A program made the translations under genes and the position numbers. The notes under the pieces were generated by a model. That model was not told where the DNA came from. It made no database searches and worked only from the letters and a program-made list of their open reading frames with translations. From contig NZ_AQVE01000017.1 in the NCBI RefSeq assembly GCF_000371925.1, positions 24,421 to 88,420 on the forward strand: a DNA stretch of 64,000 nt, given 5' to 3'. This document shows, one piece after another, positions 36,342-46,210 of this stretch. The stretch is from Thiolinea disciformis DSM 14473. Its GTDB lineage: Bacteria > Pseudomonadota > Gammaproteobacteria > Thiotrichales > Thiotrichaceae. Position 1 is the stretch's first letter. Each line of letters starts with the position of its first letter.

Positions 36342-36932
36342 ATGAAAAAACAATGGTGGTTACAATGCTGGACTACTTTAGGGCTAATTCTAATGCTACA
36401 AGCTCAAGTGTTGGCAAGTTCGGAGGAAATCACCTTGCAAAACTTTTCTCTGGAGGCCAGTGAAGAAAATCCTAAAGTATTGGTTGCTAACATTCAGTTC
36501 AATTATCAGATCTCGGATTATATGCGTGAAAGCTTATTAAATGGTATTGCGTTACGGAATGAAATTAAATTTGATTTGGTTTGGCATAGCGAGTGGTGGT
36601 TTAATAAAAATCAGAAAATTGCAGAGGTAGTGACTGAGTTAAAATACCATGCCTTAAGTAGGCAATACCAAGTAGTGCGGAAAGATACTGAGGAAAACTG
36701 GAACTTCTCTAATTTATCTGCTGCTTTGGATTATATTGGAAAAATTAAAAATTTTGAATTGCCTGAATTGCCTGAAGCGGCTTATCAAGATAACGCTTCC
36801 ATTTATGTAGAAGCTGTGTTAGAGCCAAAAGCATCCAGTATGCCTTTGAATTTATCTGCCCTTTTTTCGAGTAAAAACCGCTTGGTAAGCCAAGGGGTTA
36901 TGTGGCCGATTACGCCGTCTATTAGCCCATGA
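36342..36932 (+). CDS. DUF4390 protein (upstream of ntrY)
   Basis: A 196-aa secreted protein with signal peptide (about 1-25, ending QVLAS). The body is beta-rich, with LLNGIALRNEIKFDLVWHSEWWF and ALSRQYQVVRKD typical of DUF4390. Function unknown. It overlaps the NtrY-like kinase by 4 bp (ATGA), and members of this family often precede such kinases, so it may aid signal sensing in the periplasm. Confidence 0.82.
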   Translation: MKKQWWLQCWTTLGLILMLQAQVLASSEEITLQNFSLEASEENPKVLVANIQFNYQISDYMRESLLNGIALRNEIKFDLVWHSEWWFNKNQKIAEVVTELKYHALSRQYQVVRKDTEENWNFSNLSAALDYIGKIKNFELPELPEAAYQDNASIYVEAVLEPKASSMPLNLSALFSSKNRLVSQGVMWPITPSISP

Positions 36933-39103
36933 TGCAAGGCTGGCAACGTTGGATCCCCGTTGGCATTATTGGCGTTTTGTTGAGTATTTCACTCGGTTTA
37001 TTGCATAACGTAACTCAGGATATTTCCAACGCGAGCAATTCTTGGTGGTATGGTAAGGGTCTAGTTTATCTTAATGTTTTTATCTTAATAACATTGGTTA
37101 TTGCGATTTTAACCAATGTTATTCGTGCTTTAAATCAGTGGCGCTTACGCCAAGCCGGTTCGCGCTTCACCCTACGCCTAATGACAGGTTTTTTGGTTTT
37201 AACCTTAATTCCTGTGCTGATAGTTTCTTATTTTTCCATGAACTTTATTGGAAAAAATGTAGGCAAACAATTGGATTCGCAAATTGAAGGAGCCTTAGAT
37301 GATGCTTTAGAATTAGCGCGTCTATCCTTATCAACACGCAATACAGCCTATCTAAAAGATTTGGAAAAATTATCTTATCAGTTTTTTAGCAAGGATCGTA
37401 TTGAAATAGCGGCGCTATTAGATGATTGGCGTGCACGCAATGGTGCACATGAAGTGTTATTAATTGGGAATGATCAACGTTTTATTGCTACTAGTGTTGA
37501 TGAATTTAATCAATTGGTACCTTTCTTTTCTTTAAAGGATTTATTACGTCGTGTTGAAATTCGCGGGAGTTATCAGCATTTAGAGCCTACTGAAAATAAT
37601 CAATCTTTATTTGTTCGGGTAGCATTAAAAGTCAAGTATGGTGATAAGAATAACCCTAAAAATGGCATTCTAACAGCCTTATTACCCGTGCCAGAACGTG
37701 AGCGTCTTTTAGCAAATAGTGTCTCGAATGCTCAAGAAGAATATAAGCACTTATCTTTTAATCAAGATTTGTTAAAAGATGCTTTTCGTTTAGCGTTGTC
37801 GGTGATTGTTATTTTGACTGTGCTATTTGCACTCTGGGCGGCTTTTATTTTTTCGCGCCGTTTAACGCAACCTGTCAGAGATTTAGTGGAAGGCACTTTA
37901 GCGGTTGCTTCTGGCAATTTGCAAAAGAAATTGCCTGTTTCAGATCGAGATGATTTTAGTTTATTGGCGCGCTCGTTTAATACCATGACTCGGCGTTTGT
38001 CGAATGTCCAGCATGAACGTGAGCAAGCGCGTCAGCAATTACAACAAGAGCATGATTATTTATATGTCGTGCTGGAGCATTTATCATCTGGCGTGATTAC
38101 TTTAGATGAAGATTCGGTAATTCGTCGCGTCAATACAGCGGCAAGTTATATTTTGGACGTGCGTTTACAAGATTTTGTCGGCTTGCCTTTAGGCGCGATG
38201 TGCCAAGAACATGATAATTTGCAGCTATTCTGCACAGCATTGACACCATGGCTGAATAATCCGCAGGAAGATTGGCAAACGGAAATTAATTTGGTGTCGG
38301 AAAAAGGGCGTAAGGTGTTAGTGTGCCGTGGTGCGAGTTTGCCGGATACTTCAACACAGCAACGTGGCTATGTTTTGGTGTTTGAGGATGTGACAGACGT
38401 GGTGCAGGCTGAGCATGATGCGGCATGGAGTGAGGTAGCGCGTCGTTTGGCACATGAGATTAAAAACCCGCTCACACCGATTCAATTATCGGCTGAGCGC
38501 CTCACGCGTAAATTAGATAAAGTATTAGATAGTGAGTCGAGCGAGTTTTTAAATCGCATGACTCGAACTATTATTCAGCAAGTCGATACCTTAAAAGCGA
38601 TGGTAAATGCCTTTAGTGATTATGCCAAAGCACCTGTGTTAGTGCTGCAACCCATTAATTTGAATCAGTTGGTGCGTGAGGTGGTCGATTTATATGCCGG
38701 AAATACCCAACAAGTGCGTATTGTTTTCGAGGAAAATGCTTTACCGCTGATGCTGTTGGATGCGCATCGGATTCGCCAATTATTAGTGAATTTAGTAAAA
38801 AATGCCTTGGAAGCGATTGCTGAGTCGAATAATGAAGGGTGTATAACCATTCGAACTAGCATTGGATTGGATGCTGCTAAGCAGGCTGCGCTATTATGTG
38901 TGCAGGATAATGGCCCTGGTATTCCACCAGAATTATTGCCGCAGCTATTTGAACCTTATGTGACCAGCAAACATAAGGGCACTGGTCTTGGTTTGGCCAT
39001 TGTGAAGAAAATTGTAGAAGAGCACCATGGAACGCTTAGCGCTAAGAACCTTGAACCGAATGGCGCTATGCTTACGATAAGATTTCCGCTAGACACCAAG
39101 TAG
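36929..39103 (+). CDS. ntrY: NtrY-like membrane sensor histidine kinase
   Basis: A 724-aa kinase. N-terminal TM helices (about 10-28, 45-65, 85-105) and one near 285-305 surround an extracytoplasmic region (about 115-280). A HAMP domain (RRLTQPVRDLVEGT), a PAS domain (about 380-490), a HisKA motif RLAHEIKNPLTPIQLSAERL with His509, and an HATPase (NLVKNALEAI, DNGPGIPPE, KGTGLGLAIVKK) follow. NtrY/NtrX systems respond to nitrogen or redox state; here the input is unknown. Paired with ntrX 9 bp downstream. Confidence 0.9.
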   Translation: MMQGWQRWIPVGIIGVLLSISLGLLHNVTQDISNASNSWWYGKGLVYLNVFILITLVIAILTNVIRALNQWRLRQAGSRFTLRLMTGFLVLTLIPVLIVSYFSMNFIGKNVGKQLDSQIEGALDDALELARLSLSTRNTAYLKDLEKLSYQFFSKDRIEIAALLDDWRARNGAHEVLLIGNDQRFIATSVDEFNQLVPFFSLKDLLRRVEIRGSYQHLEPTENNQSLFVRVALKVKYGDKNNPKNGILTALLPVPERERLLANSVSNAQEEYKHLSFNQDLLKDAFRLALSVIVILTVLFALWAAFIFSRRLTQPVRDLVEGTLAVASGNLQKKLPVSDRDDFSLLARSFNTMTRRLSNVQHEREQARQQLQQEHDYLYVVLEHLSSGVITLDEDSVIRRVNTAASYILDVRLQDFVGLPLGAMCQEHDNLQLFCTALTPWLNNPQEDWQTEINLVSEKGRKVLVCRGASLPDTSTQQRGYVLVFEDVTDVVQAEHDAAWSEVARRLAHEIKNPLTPIQLSAERLTRKLDKVLDSESSEFLNRMTRTIIQQVDTLKAMVNAFSDYAKAPVLVLQPINLNQLVREVVDLYAGNTQQVRIVFEENALPLMLLDAHRIRQLLVNLVKNALEAIAESNNEGCITIRTSIGLDAAKQAALLCVQDNGPGIPPELLPQLFEPYVTSKHKGTGLGLAIVKKIVEEHHGTLSAKNLEPNGAMLTIRFPLDTK

Positions 39104-39112
39104 GATAAAGTT

Positions 39113-40492
39113 ATGAGCGCACGATTAATTTTGGTGGTAGATGACGAGCCGGATATTCGTCAAATTGTCAGCGAAATTTTAGAAGATGAAGGGTATCGCG
39201 TTGAGACAGCAGAAAATGCGGAGCGTGCGCGAGACATTCAGCGCCAGCGCCGTCCTGATTTAATTTTGCTCGATATTTGGATGCCGGGGCTGGATGGTAT
39301 TTCACTCTTAAAAGAGTGGCGTGAAACGAAGGTGTTGGCGGGACCCGTCATTATGATGTCAGGGCATGGCACGATAGAAACGGCGGTTGAAGCGACCAAA
39401 TTGGGGGCTTATGACTTTATCGAAAAACCCCTTTCCACTGCTAAAATGCTGCTGACGATAGAAAATGCTTTGCGGGCTAGTCAATTGGAGCAAGAAAACC
39501 AAGGTTTGCGCCGCCAAGTCATACAAAATCATGAAATTGTCGGTAATAGCCGTGGTATGCAGCAATTGCGCGAACAAGCTACGCGTTTGGCTGCCCATGA
39601 TGCTACTGTGCTTTTGTATGGTGAACCCGGTGTTGGAAAAGAAACTATAGCGCGTTTTCTTCATGCCCACAGTTCACGCAAATCACGACCTTTTATCAAA
39701 GTCGTATTACCTGTCTTAGAGCCTAGTCAACTAGCCGAGCAATTATTCGGCTCAGAAGATGCCCATGGGAATGTGCAATATGGCTTAGTCGATCAAGCCA
39801 ATGGTGGCTTTTTGTATCTCATGGAAGTCTCTGAATTAGATCTGGAAAGCCAACGTATTTTGGTGCGTGCTTTAGAAACAAGGCGTTTTGCCCGAGTGGG
39901 TGTTCAGACTGAAATTGATTTTGATTGCCGCGTGATTGCCTCATCATCGCATGATTTACAAGATGATGTAGAGGGTGGACATTTCTTAGAAGCTTTGTTT
40001 TATCAGCTGAGTGTGATTCCTCTGCAAATCCCGCCTTTGCGTGATCATGCAGAAGATATTCCGGAATTGTTGAATTACTACGTGAATCAACTCACTTCAC
40101 AAGAAGGCTTACCGTACCGCCATTTTACGTTTCCCGCACAAAACTTCCTGCGCAATCAGCGTTGGGCAGGAAATATGTTGGAGTTACGTAATCTTGTACA
40201 GCGCTTATTATTGCTCGGGACGGAAGTAGATATTAGTTTGGAGGAGGCGGAAGAGGCGGTTGGCGCGTCGATTCCGGTATTTAATCATGAAGTCGGTTTT
40301 ATGCCCGAAAGCTTATATGATTTACCGTTACGCCAAGCCCGTGAGCAATTTGAGCACGATTACTTGGTCTATCAACTGAAACATGCCGATGGCAATGTCA
40401 GTAAATTGGCAGATCAGGTAAAGATGGAGCGCACCCATTTATACCGCAAAATGCGTTCGTTAGGCGTCGACCCGAAAAAATATGGACGCTGA
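39113..40492 (+). CDS. ntrX: NtrX-like response regulator with a degenerate AAA+ domain
   Basis: A 459-aa regulator: receiver with Asp54 in ILLDIWMPGLDG, AAA+ domain with Walker A YGEPGVGKETI (about 169-179), and a C-terminal Fis-type HTH (GNVSKLADQVKMERTHLYRKM in part). Two things are odd. The Walker B segment is FLYLMEV, with Met237 where sigma-54 activators have Asp. The GAFTGA loop is replaced by sequence near EDAHGNVQYG. So ATP hydrolysis and sigma-54 activation are doubtful; it may act as a plain DNA-binding regulator. Start ATG 39113 has AGGATAAAGTT. Confidence 0.88.
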   Translation: MSARLILVVDDEPDIRQIVSEILEDEGYRVETAENAERARDIQRQRRPDLILLDIWMPGLDGISLLKEWRETKVLAGPVIMMSGHGTIETAVEATKLGAYDFIEKPLSTAKMLLTIENALRASQLEQENQGLRRQVIQNHEIVGNSRGMQQLREQATRLAAHDATVLLYGEPGVGKETIARFLHAHSSRKSRPFIKVVLPVLEPSQLAEQLFGSEDAHGNVQYGLVDQANGGFLYLMEVSELDLESQRILVRALETRRFARVGVQTEIDFDCRVIASSSHDLQDDVEGGHFLEALFYQLSVIPLQIPPLRDHAEDIPELLNYYVNQLTSQEGLPYRHFTFPAQNFLRNQRWAGNMLELRNLVQRLLLLGTEVDISLEEAEEAVGASIPVFNHEVGFMPESLYDLPLRQAREQFEHDYLVYQLKHADGNVSKLADQVKMERTHLYRKMRSLGVDPKKYGR

Positions 40493-40558
40493 TATTTTGT
40501 GTTGTTGAGGCAGCATATTTTGTATTGGCTTAAACCGTAATTAACAGGCACATATACT

Positions 40559-41509
40559 ATGTCATCACCCAATAAGCCCGAGCCGGGCGTTCCCCAACGT
40601 CGCGAAGACAAAGTTTCTCGTATTCCTATTAAGGTTGTGCCTAAAGATGAGCCATTAAAAAAACCTGCTTGGCTGAAGGTAAGACTACCCTCTGCTTCTC
40701 AGGCGAATAAAGTGCGTCATATGCTGCGCAATAATAAGCTGCATACGGTATGCGAAGAAGCGGCGTGCCCGAATTTGCCCGAATGCTTTGGTCATGGTAC
40801 GGCAACGTTTATGATTCTGGGGCAGGTATGCACACGTCGCTGTCCGTTTTGCGAAGTGGGGCATGGTCGTCCCTTACCGGTGGATGAGCAAGAGCCCGCA
40901 CATTTGGCCGAAGCTGTCGAAAGTATGCAGCTTAAGTATGTGGTCATTACTTCCGTGGATCGCGATGATTTACGTGATGGTGGAGCTAAGCATTTTTCTG
41001 ATTGTGTACGTGCGGTGCGTGAGGCTCGCCCAGACATTAAGGTAGAAATTTTAACACCGGATTTTCGTGGGCGAATGGAAATCGCGTTAGAGGAATTGTC
41101 TGTCGCACCACCCGATGTGTTTAATCATAATATGGAAACTGTGCCACGTTTGTATAAACAAGCTCGCCCGGGGGCTGATTACCAATGGTCGTTGGATTTA
41201 ATTAAGTTATTTGGTGAGCGTCATCCCAGTGTTCCTACTAAATCAGGTGTAATGGTGGGTTTGGGGGAAACAGTGGAGGAATTAAAAGAAACCATGCGTG
41301 ATTTGCGTGCCCATGGTTGCCGTATGTTGACGATTGGCCAATATCTTGCGCCCTCCAATTCTCACTTGCCCGTCGAGCGTTATTATTCGCCGGATGAGTT
41401 TGAGATGTTGCGTGAGTATGGTGAGTCGATTGGTTTTGAGCATGTTGCCAGCGGTCCGCTAGTGCGCTCGTCTTATCACGCGGATCAGCAGGCTAAAGCG
41501 TTAGTTTAA
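40559..41509 (+). CDS. lipA: Lipoyl synthase
   Basis: A 316-aa radical-SAM enzyme that inserts two sulfurs into the octanoyl group on lipoyl domains. The auxiliary Fe-S cluster motif is [12 protein letters not shown], the radical-SAM cluster motif is CTRRCPFC, and [12 protein letters not shown] and the [11 protein letters not shown] end are typical. Complete in length. No strong ribosome site. It stands between ntrX and the M16 peptidase genes; lipB is not here. Confidence 0.97.
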   Translation: MSSPNKPEPGVPQRREDKVSRIPIKVVPKDEPLKKPAWLKVRLPSASQANKVRHMLRNNKLHTVCEEAACPNLPECFGHGTATFMILGQVCTRRCPFCEVGHGRPLPVDEQEPAHLAEAVESMQLKYVVITSVDRDDLRDGGAKHFSDCVRAVREARPDIKVEILTPDFRGRMEIALEELSVAPPDVFNHNMETVPRLYKQARPGADYQWSLDLIKLFGERHPSVPTKSGVMVGLGETVEELKETMRDLRAHGCRMLTIGQYLAPSNSHLPVERYYSPDEFEMLREYGESIGFEHVASGPLVRSSYHADQQAKALV

Positions 41510-41524
41510 TAATTATTAGGCAAA

Positions 41525-42985
41525 TTGATGAAAAAAATAATGTTATGTAGCTGCCTGATGGCGGCGAGTTGGGTGGTTAGTGCGCAAGAATCCACAGCAA
41601 CAACTGCACCTGCTCAGGCTAGCAGTCATGTATCAGCTATGCCAGCATCCCAAGCAGCAGATGATTTAGCACCACGATTCTTCACCCTAAAAAACGGTAT
41701 GCAACTGATTGTGAAGCCGGATCATCGCGCTCCAACCGCCGTACATATGCTTTGGCACCGTGTGGGGGCAATGGATGAGTTGAGTGGGACGACGGGTGTG
41801 GCGCATGTATTGGAGCATATGCTTTTTAAAGGAACGCCTACTGTGAAAGGCGGTGAGTTTTCACGTCGTGTAGCAGCACTCGGCGGCGATGAAAATGCCT
41901 TTACCAGCGATGATTACACGGCCTATTACCAGCAAATTCCGAAAGAAAAATTAGAAGAGGTTATGAAGCTGGAGTCAGACCGTTTTGTTAATAATGAATG
42001 GCCTGATGAAGAGTTTAAGAAAGAGCTCGAGGTGGTCAAAGAAGAGCGTCGTATGCGTACGGATGATCGTCCTCGCTCCTTGCTCTATGAGCAATTAATG
42101 GCGGCGACTTATATGGCGCACCCTTATCAAAATCCCATCATTGGTTGGATGACTGATTTGGACAATATGACGCCGAATGATGCGCGTGCTTTTTATAAAA
42201 AATGGTACAACCCACTTAATGCCGCTTTAGTGGTCGCTGGCGATGTGAAGCCTGACGAAGCTTATGCCTTGGCCGAAAAGTATTATGGCGCCTTGCCAAC
42301 GCATCCGGTCGAGGAGCGTAAAGTCGTCAAAGAGCCCGCCCAAACAGGCATGCGTGCCTTATCAGTAAAAGCACCGGCAGATCAACCTTACCTGTTGATG
42401 GCGTTTAAAGTGCCGCAATTACGTAATGTGGATAATCCAACGCCAAGCGATTGGGATGCGTTAACGCTAACGGTGCTATCGGCCATTTTAGATGGTAATG
42501 ATGGCTCGCGTTTTGAGCGCAACTTAATCAATAGTGACAACCGTATTGCAGATAGTGCTAGCACCAGCAATGGTTTGTACGGTCGTGGCCCCCAATTATT
42601 CTTCGTTGAGGGTGTGCCATCTAAAGGTAAAAACGTCGGTGAGTTACAGGCGGCGTTACGCGCTCAAATTAAGCGCGTTGCAGAAGAGGGCGTGACAGAG
42701 GCGGAGTTGCAACGTGTAAAAACACAGTGGATTGCCTCCGAAGTTTATCAGCGCGATTCGGTTTTTTCTCAGGCCAATCAACTGGGTTCTTTATGGGCTA
42801 TTGGTTTGCCCTTGGATACCAAGGATAAAATGATTGAAATGCTGCGTAAGATTACGGCGGATCAAGTCAAAGCTGTGGCGCAAAAGTATTTTAACGATGA
42901 TCAATTAACCGTAGCGGTATTGAATCCACAGCCGCGCGATCCTAATGCAAAACCTCGTACTCCTCCGGCTGGCTTGAGACATTAA
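41525..42985 (+). CDS. M16 family zinc peptidase, catalytic subunit
   Basis: A 486-aa secreted protein with signal peptide (1-20). The inverted zinc motif HVLEH is at 94-98 (His94, Glu97, His98), with the downstream metal Glu in VVKEERRMRTDD. This is the active partner of a PqqF/insulinase-like pair. It probably degrades peptides in the periplasm. The following gene is the second M16 protein, 2 bp away, and lacks the motif, so the two likely form a heterodimer. Confidence 0.92.
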   Translation: MMKKIMLCSCLMAASWVVSAQESTATTAPAQASSHVSAMPASQAADDLAPRFFTLKNGMQLIVKPDHRAPTAVHMLWHRVGAMDELSGTTGVAHVLEHMLFKGTPTVKGGEFSRRVAALGGDENAFTSDDYTAYYQQIPKEKLEEVMKLESDRFVNNEWPDEEFKKELEVVKEERRMRTDDRPRSLLYEQLMAATYMAHPYQNPIIGWMTDLDNMTPNDARAFYKKWYNPLNAALVVAGDVKPDEAYALAEKYYGALPTHPVEERKVVKEPAQTGMRALSVKAPADQPYLLMAFKVPQLRNVDNPTPSDWDALTLTVLSAILDGNDGSRFERNLINSDNRIADSASTSNGLYGRGPQLFFVEGVPSKGKNVGELQAALRAQIKRVAEEGVTEAELQRVKTQWIASEVYQRDSVFSQANQLGSLWAIGLPLDTKDKMIEMLRKITADQVKAVAQKYFNDDQLTVAVLNPQPRDPNAKPRTPPAGLRH

Positions 42986-42987
42986 TC

Positions 42988-44343
42988 ATGAAAAAAATAA
43001 TATTTAAGACCGTAAGTAAAGCGTTATTGGCGGGTGTGTTGAGTTTGGCCGCAGCCATCGCGCAAGCTGCAACGCCTATCGAGCATTGGAAGCAAGTGAA
43101 TGGCACTGGGGTTTGGTTAGCGTCTAGTATGGGTATTCCGATGGTGGATATTCATATTGAATTTGATGCAGGGTCTCGGCGCGATCCGGCTGATAAAATG
43201 GGCTTAGCCTCCGCTGTGGCTACTTTGACTAATAAGGGCGTGTTGGCGTGGAAAGATAAGTCTGCTTTAGATGAAGCTGCTTTAGGCGATGCGTGGGCTG
43301 ATTTAGGGGCAGAATTTGGCGTCTCTTCGGATGAAGATAGTTTTTCATTTGAATTGCGTAGCTTAACTTATCCTGATGTCTTGCCTAAAGCGGTGGCTTT
43401 GGCCGCTCATCAAATTGCCGCACCTGCTTTTGACAAAGCGGTAGCCGAACGTGAGTTGGAGAAGTCGATTGCTGCTTTAAAAGAAGCGCAAACGCAACCC
43501 GATTATGTGGCTACCACTGAGTTCACCAAGGCCGTTTTTGGCTCACATCCTTATGGTCATGTGACCACTGAGGAAAGCCTAAAAGCGATTACACTCGAGG
43601 ATTTAGGCCAGTTTTATAAAACCAAACTCAATCCTTGTCATGCCAAAGTCAGCATAGTAGGTGCTTTAAGCCACGAACAAGCTGATAAAATTGTGACTGA
43701 ATTATTGGAAGGTTTGCAAATTGCGGATCAAAAAGGCTGTCCTGTCTTAGCACCCGTTGAGGATGCATCCAAACTCAGTGCTGCGCTTAAGAAAGATATT
43801 CCTTTTGATTCCGCCCAAGCGCAAGTAATGATTGGGCAGCCTGCCATGAAGCGTAGTGATCCCGATTTCTTTGCCATTTTAGTGGGTAATTACATCCTCG
43901 GCGGTGGTGGTTTCGTTTCACGTTTGACCGAAGAGGTACGTGAAAAGCGAGGCTTGTCTTATAGCGTTTATAGCTATTTTGCAGCACGCCAAAATGTGGG
44001 CGAGTTTATGATTGGTTTGCAAACACGTCCTGATCAAGCCCAGCAAGCTGTCGATGTTTCTATGCAGGTTTTGAAAGACTTTGTCGAAAAAGGCCCAACG
44101 GATGCAGAACTGAAAGCGGCTAAGGATAACCTGATGGGTGGCTTTGCTTTGCGCATTGACAGTAATCGTAAGCTTCTGAATAATATAGCCAATATTGCGC
44201 GTAATAATCTGCCATTGGATTATTTAGATGTGTGGACGCAGCGTGTGGATGCCATTACGGTAGCGGATATTAAACGCGCTTTCCAAGCGAAATTAGACCC
44301 TAATGCCATGGTGACTTTGGTAGTAGGGGCGCAAAAGCCCTAG
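42988..44343 (+). CDS. M16 family peptidase-like protein, non-catalytic partner
   Basis: A 451-aa secreted protein with signal peptide (about 1-27, ending AIAQA). It has the M16 two-domain fold with FVSRLTEEVREKRGLSYSVYS, but no HXXEH: at the corresponding place it reads LASAVATLTNKG. This is typical of the inactive subunit that helps form the substrate chamber. The stop overlaps the convergent TPR gene by 4 bp. Confidence 0.9.
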   Translation: MKKIIFKTVSKALLAGVLSLAAAIAQAATPIEHWKQVNGTGVWLASSMGIPMVDIHIEFDAGSRRDPADKMGLASAVATLTNKGVLAWKDKSALDEAALGDAWADLGAEFGVSSDEDSFSFELRSLTYPDVLPKAVALAAHQIAAPAFDKAVAERELEKSIAALKEAQTQPDYVATTEFTKAVFGSHPYGHVTTEESLKAITLEDLGQFYKTKLNPCHAKVSIVGALSHEQADKIVTELLEGLQIADQKGCPVLAPVEDASKLSAALKKDIPFDSAQAQVMIGQPAMKRSDPDFFAILVGNYILGGGGFVSRLTEEVREKRGLSYSVYSYFAARQNVGEFMIGLQTRPDQAQQAVDVSMQVLKDFVEKGPTDAELKAAKDNLMGGFALRIDSNRKLLNNIANIARNNLPLDYLDVWTQRVDAITVADIKRAFQAKLDPNAMVTLVVGAQKP

Positions 44344-46034
44344 GGTGTGAGGTGATCTAGCTGTTCGCGGCTAGCTTTTAGATTTTCTTGCGTATAATTA
44401 AGCGCTGGGTGATTGTCACCCAGCTTCGCGCGTTGAATTTGCAAGGCGGCTTCCAAGTTATTTACCGCTTCTTTGTATTGTTTTAAGCCAAAATAGGCTG
44501 TCCCCAAATTATTCAAGACTGCTGCTACAGGCAGTGAAGCATCGCCATACAGTTGCTTGCGTAACACCAAGGCATCCTGATACGCCGTAAGTGCTTTCGC
44601 ATAGTCACGCTTCGTATAAGCAAGGCCACCGAGAGCGACCAAAGCCTCACTTTGCAATGCCTGTTGCGTTTTATGTGGCTTTAGCAGGGTGATGGCTTGT
44701 TCATAATGTTGGCTGGCTGCGTCACTTTCGTAAGCACTTTGTTCCAATTTGGCGAGCGCATAGGCGGCAAAAGCAATTTGTAAATGGTCTTTATCAGCAA
44801 GCTCTAATAACTGGAGTTGTTTGCGATACAAAGGTAAGGCTTTGGCTAAGTCTTGATTCGCTTGGTAGGCTTGCGCTAGGGCTTGTAATACTCTTAGTGT
44901 GGCGCTGTCTTGTTCACCCAGCTTTTTTTGAAAAATCGCTAGGGCACGCTCGTAGTGCGGAATTGCTAATGCGGTCTGCTCGTCTTCTTCATAAATTTGC
45001 CCCATGCTGGTCGCTAATTCCGCTAGCTTGATATGGTCAGTGCCTAACTGCTTGGTATAAATTTCTATGGCTTCTTGATAAAGCTGTAAAGCTTTATCAT
45101 GTTTATCTTGCTGACGATAAATGCCGCCCAATTGGCTCAAGGTATCCGCAGTCGTTATAGCCTGGTTTCCATATTGCAAGCGACTAATGCCTAAAGCCCG
45201 TTCAGTCAATGCTTGCGCCTTAGGTAAATGTCCTTGGGTGTTTTGCAAATGCCCCAAATTATTCAGCACCGTGACTAAAAATGCATGATCCTTGCCTAAG
45301 GTATTTTCGAGCGTTGTAAGCGATTGTTCGTATAATGGAATGGCTTTGTCGATTAAACCTTGCTGATGGTATAGGGCTGCGATCAGGGATTGGGTTTGCG
45401 CGGTGCTCGCATGATCCTTACCTAATTGGGTTTCGCGAATCACTAACACTTTCTCGTGCCATTTCAGGGCTTCAGAATAGTTTTTTTCCAGACGATAATG
45501 TTCCGCAAGATTATGCAAAATAGCGGCGACCGCTAGGGAATCTTTACCTGAATGTTTTGCTTTCAGCGTGAGTGCTTTTTGATAAAGCGCTAAGGCTTGC
45601 TGGCTTTTGCCGTGCTTGTCATGCCACATGCCTAGGTTATTTAACGTGTCCGCTAAATCTGCTTCGTAGTCGTTGCCAGCGGCTTGTAGCACGATCACCG
45701 AGGCAGCGTAATGGCTTCTAGCAGTAGCCGGATCGCCTAAAGCGGTATGCACTAGGCCGAGATTATTATTTAAAATTCCCATATTTGGGTGCTTAATGCC
45801 AAGGTGATAGGCTGTATGGGCAGCCGCTTGTTGGTAGTAGTCTAAGGCTTTTTCATATTGACCCATGGCGTAATAGCCTTGGGCAAGATTCGCAAGATAA
45901 ATACCGTAAGCAGGGTCACGGTTGGAGACACCTTCGCGCTCAGCCTTGGGCTTATCATATTGCTCTGCATAAGCTGTAGCGGTCACTATACTTAGCAACA
46001 CGAGCCAGCCTAGCCAAGGTCTTGAGCGTCTCAT
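44340..46034 (-). CDS. TPR-repeat secreted protein
   Basis: A 564-aa protein with signal peptide (about 1-24, ending ATAYA) and at least ten kinesin-light-chain-like TPR units of about 42 residues, for example YAMGQYEKALDYYQQAA and LNNLGLVHTALGDPATA. Such arrays bind partner proteins. It probably acts in the periplasm or at the outer membrane; no partner is suggested by neighbours. ATG at 46034 has AAGGAATCATC. It is divergent from the C-S lyase gene. Confidence 0.85.
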   Translation of the reverse strand: MRRSRPWLGWLVLLSIVTATAYAEQYDKPKAEREGVSNRDPAYGIYLANLAQGYYAMGQYEKALDYYQQAAAHTAYHLGIKHPNMGILNNNLGLVHTALGDPATARSHYAASVIVLQAAGNDYEADLADTLNNLGMWHDKHGKSQQALALYQKALTLKAKHSGKDSLAVAAILHNLAEHYRLEKNYSEALKWHEKVLVIRETQLGKDHASTAQTQSLIAALYHQQGLIDKAIPLYEQSLTTLENTLGKDHAFLVTVLNNLGHLQNTQGHLPKAQALTERALGISRLQYGNQAITTADTLSQLGGIYRQQDKHDKALQLYQEAIEIYTKQLGTDHIKLAELATSMGQIYEEDEQTALAIPHYERALAIFQKKLGEQDSATLRVLQALAQAYQANQDLAKALPLYRKQLQLLELADKDHLQIAFAAYALAKLEQSAYESDAASQHYEQAITLLKPHKTQQALQSEALVALGGLAYTKRDYAKALTAYQDALVLRKQLYGDASLPVAAVLNNLGTAYFGLKQYKEAVNNLEAALQIQRAKLGDNHPALNYTQENLKASREQLDHLTP

Positions 46035-46210
46035 GATGATTCCTTCACTCTAACTATCTTTGGCTAAGTATTGGCAATATCTAAAAAAAATACCGGTTTG
46101 GGTTTGGTTAGCGGTACGGAATTTGTGATGGGACGGAGCGCCGTTTGTGTGCTGGTGCTTGAGCGGCTAAACGCGCAAAATAAGCGTTTTGAATCAAGTT
46201 GAGCATGGTT

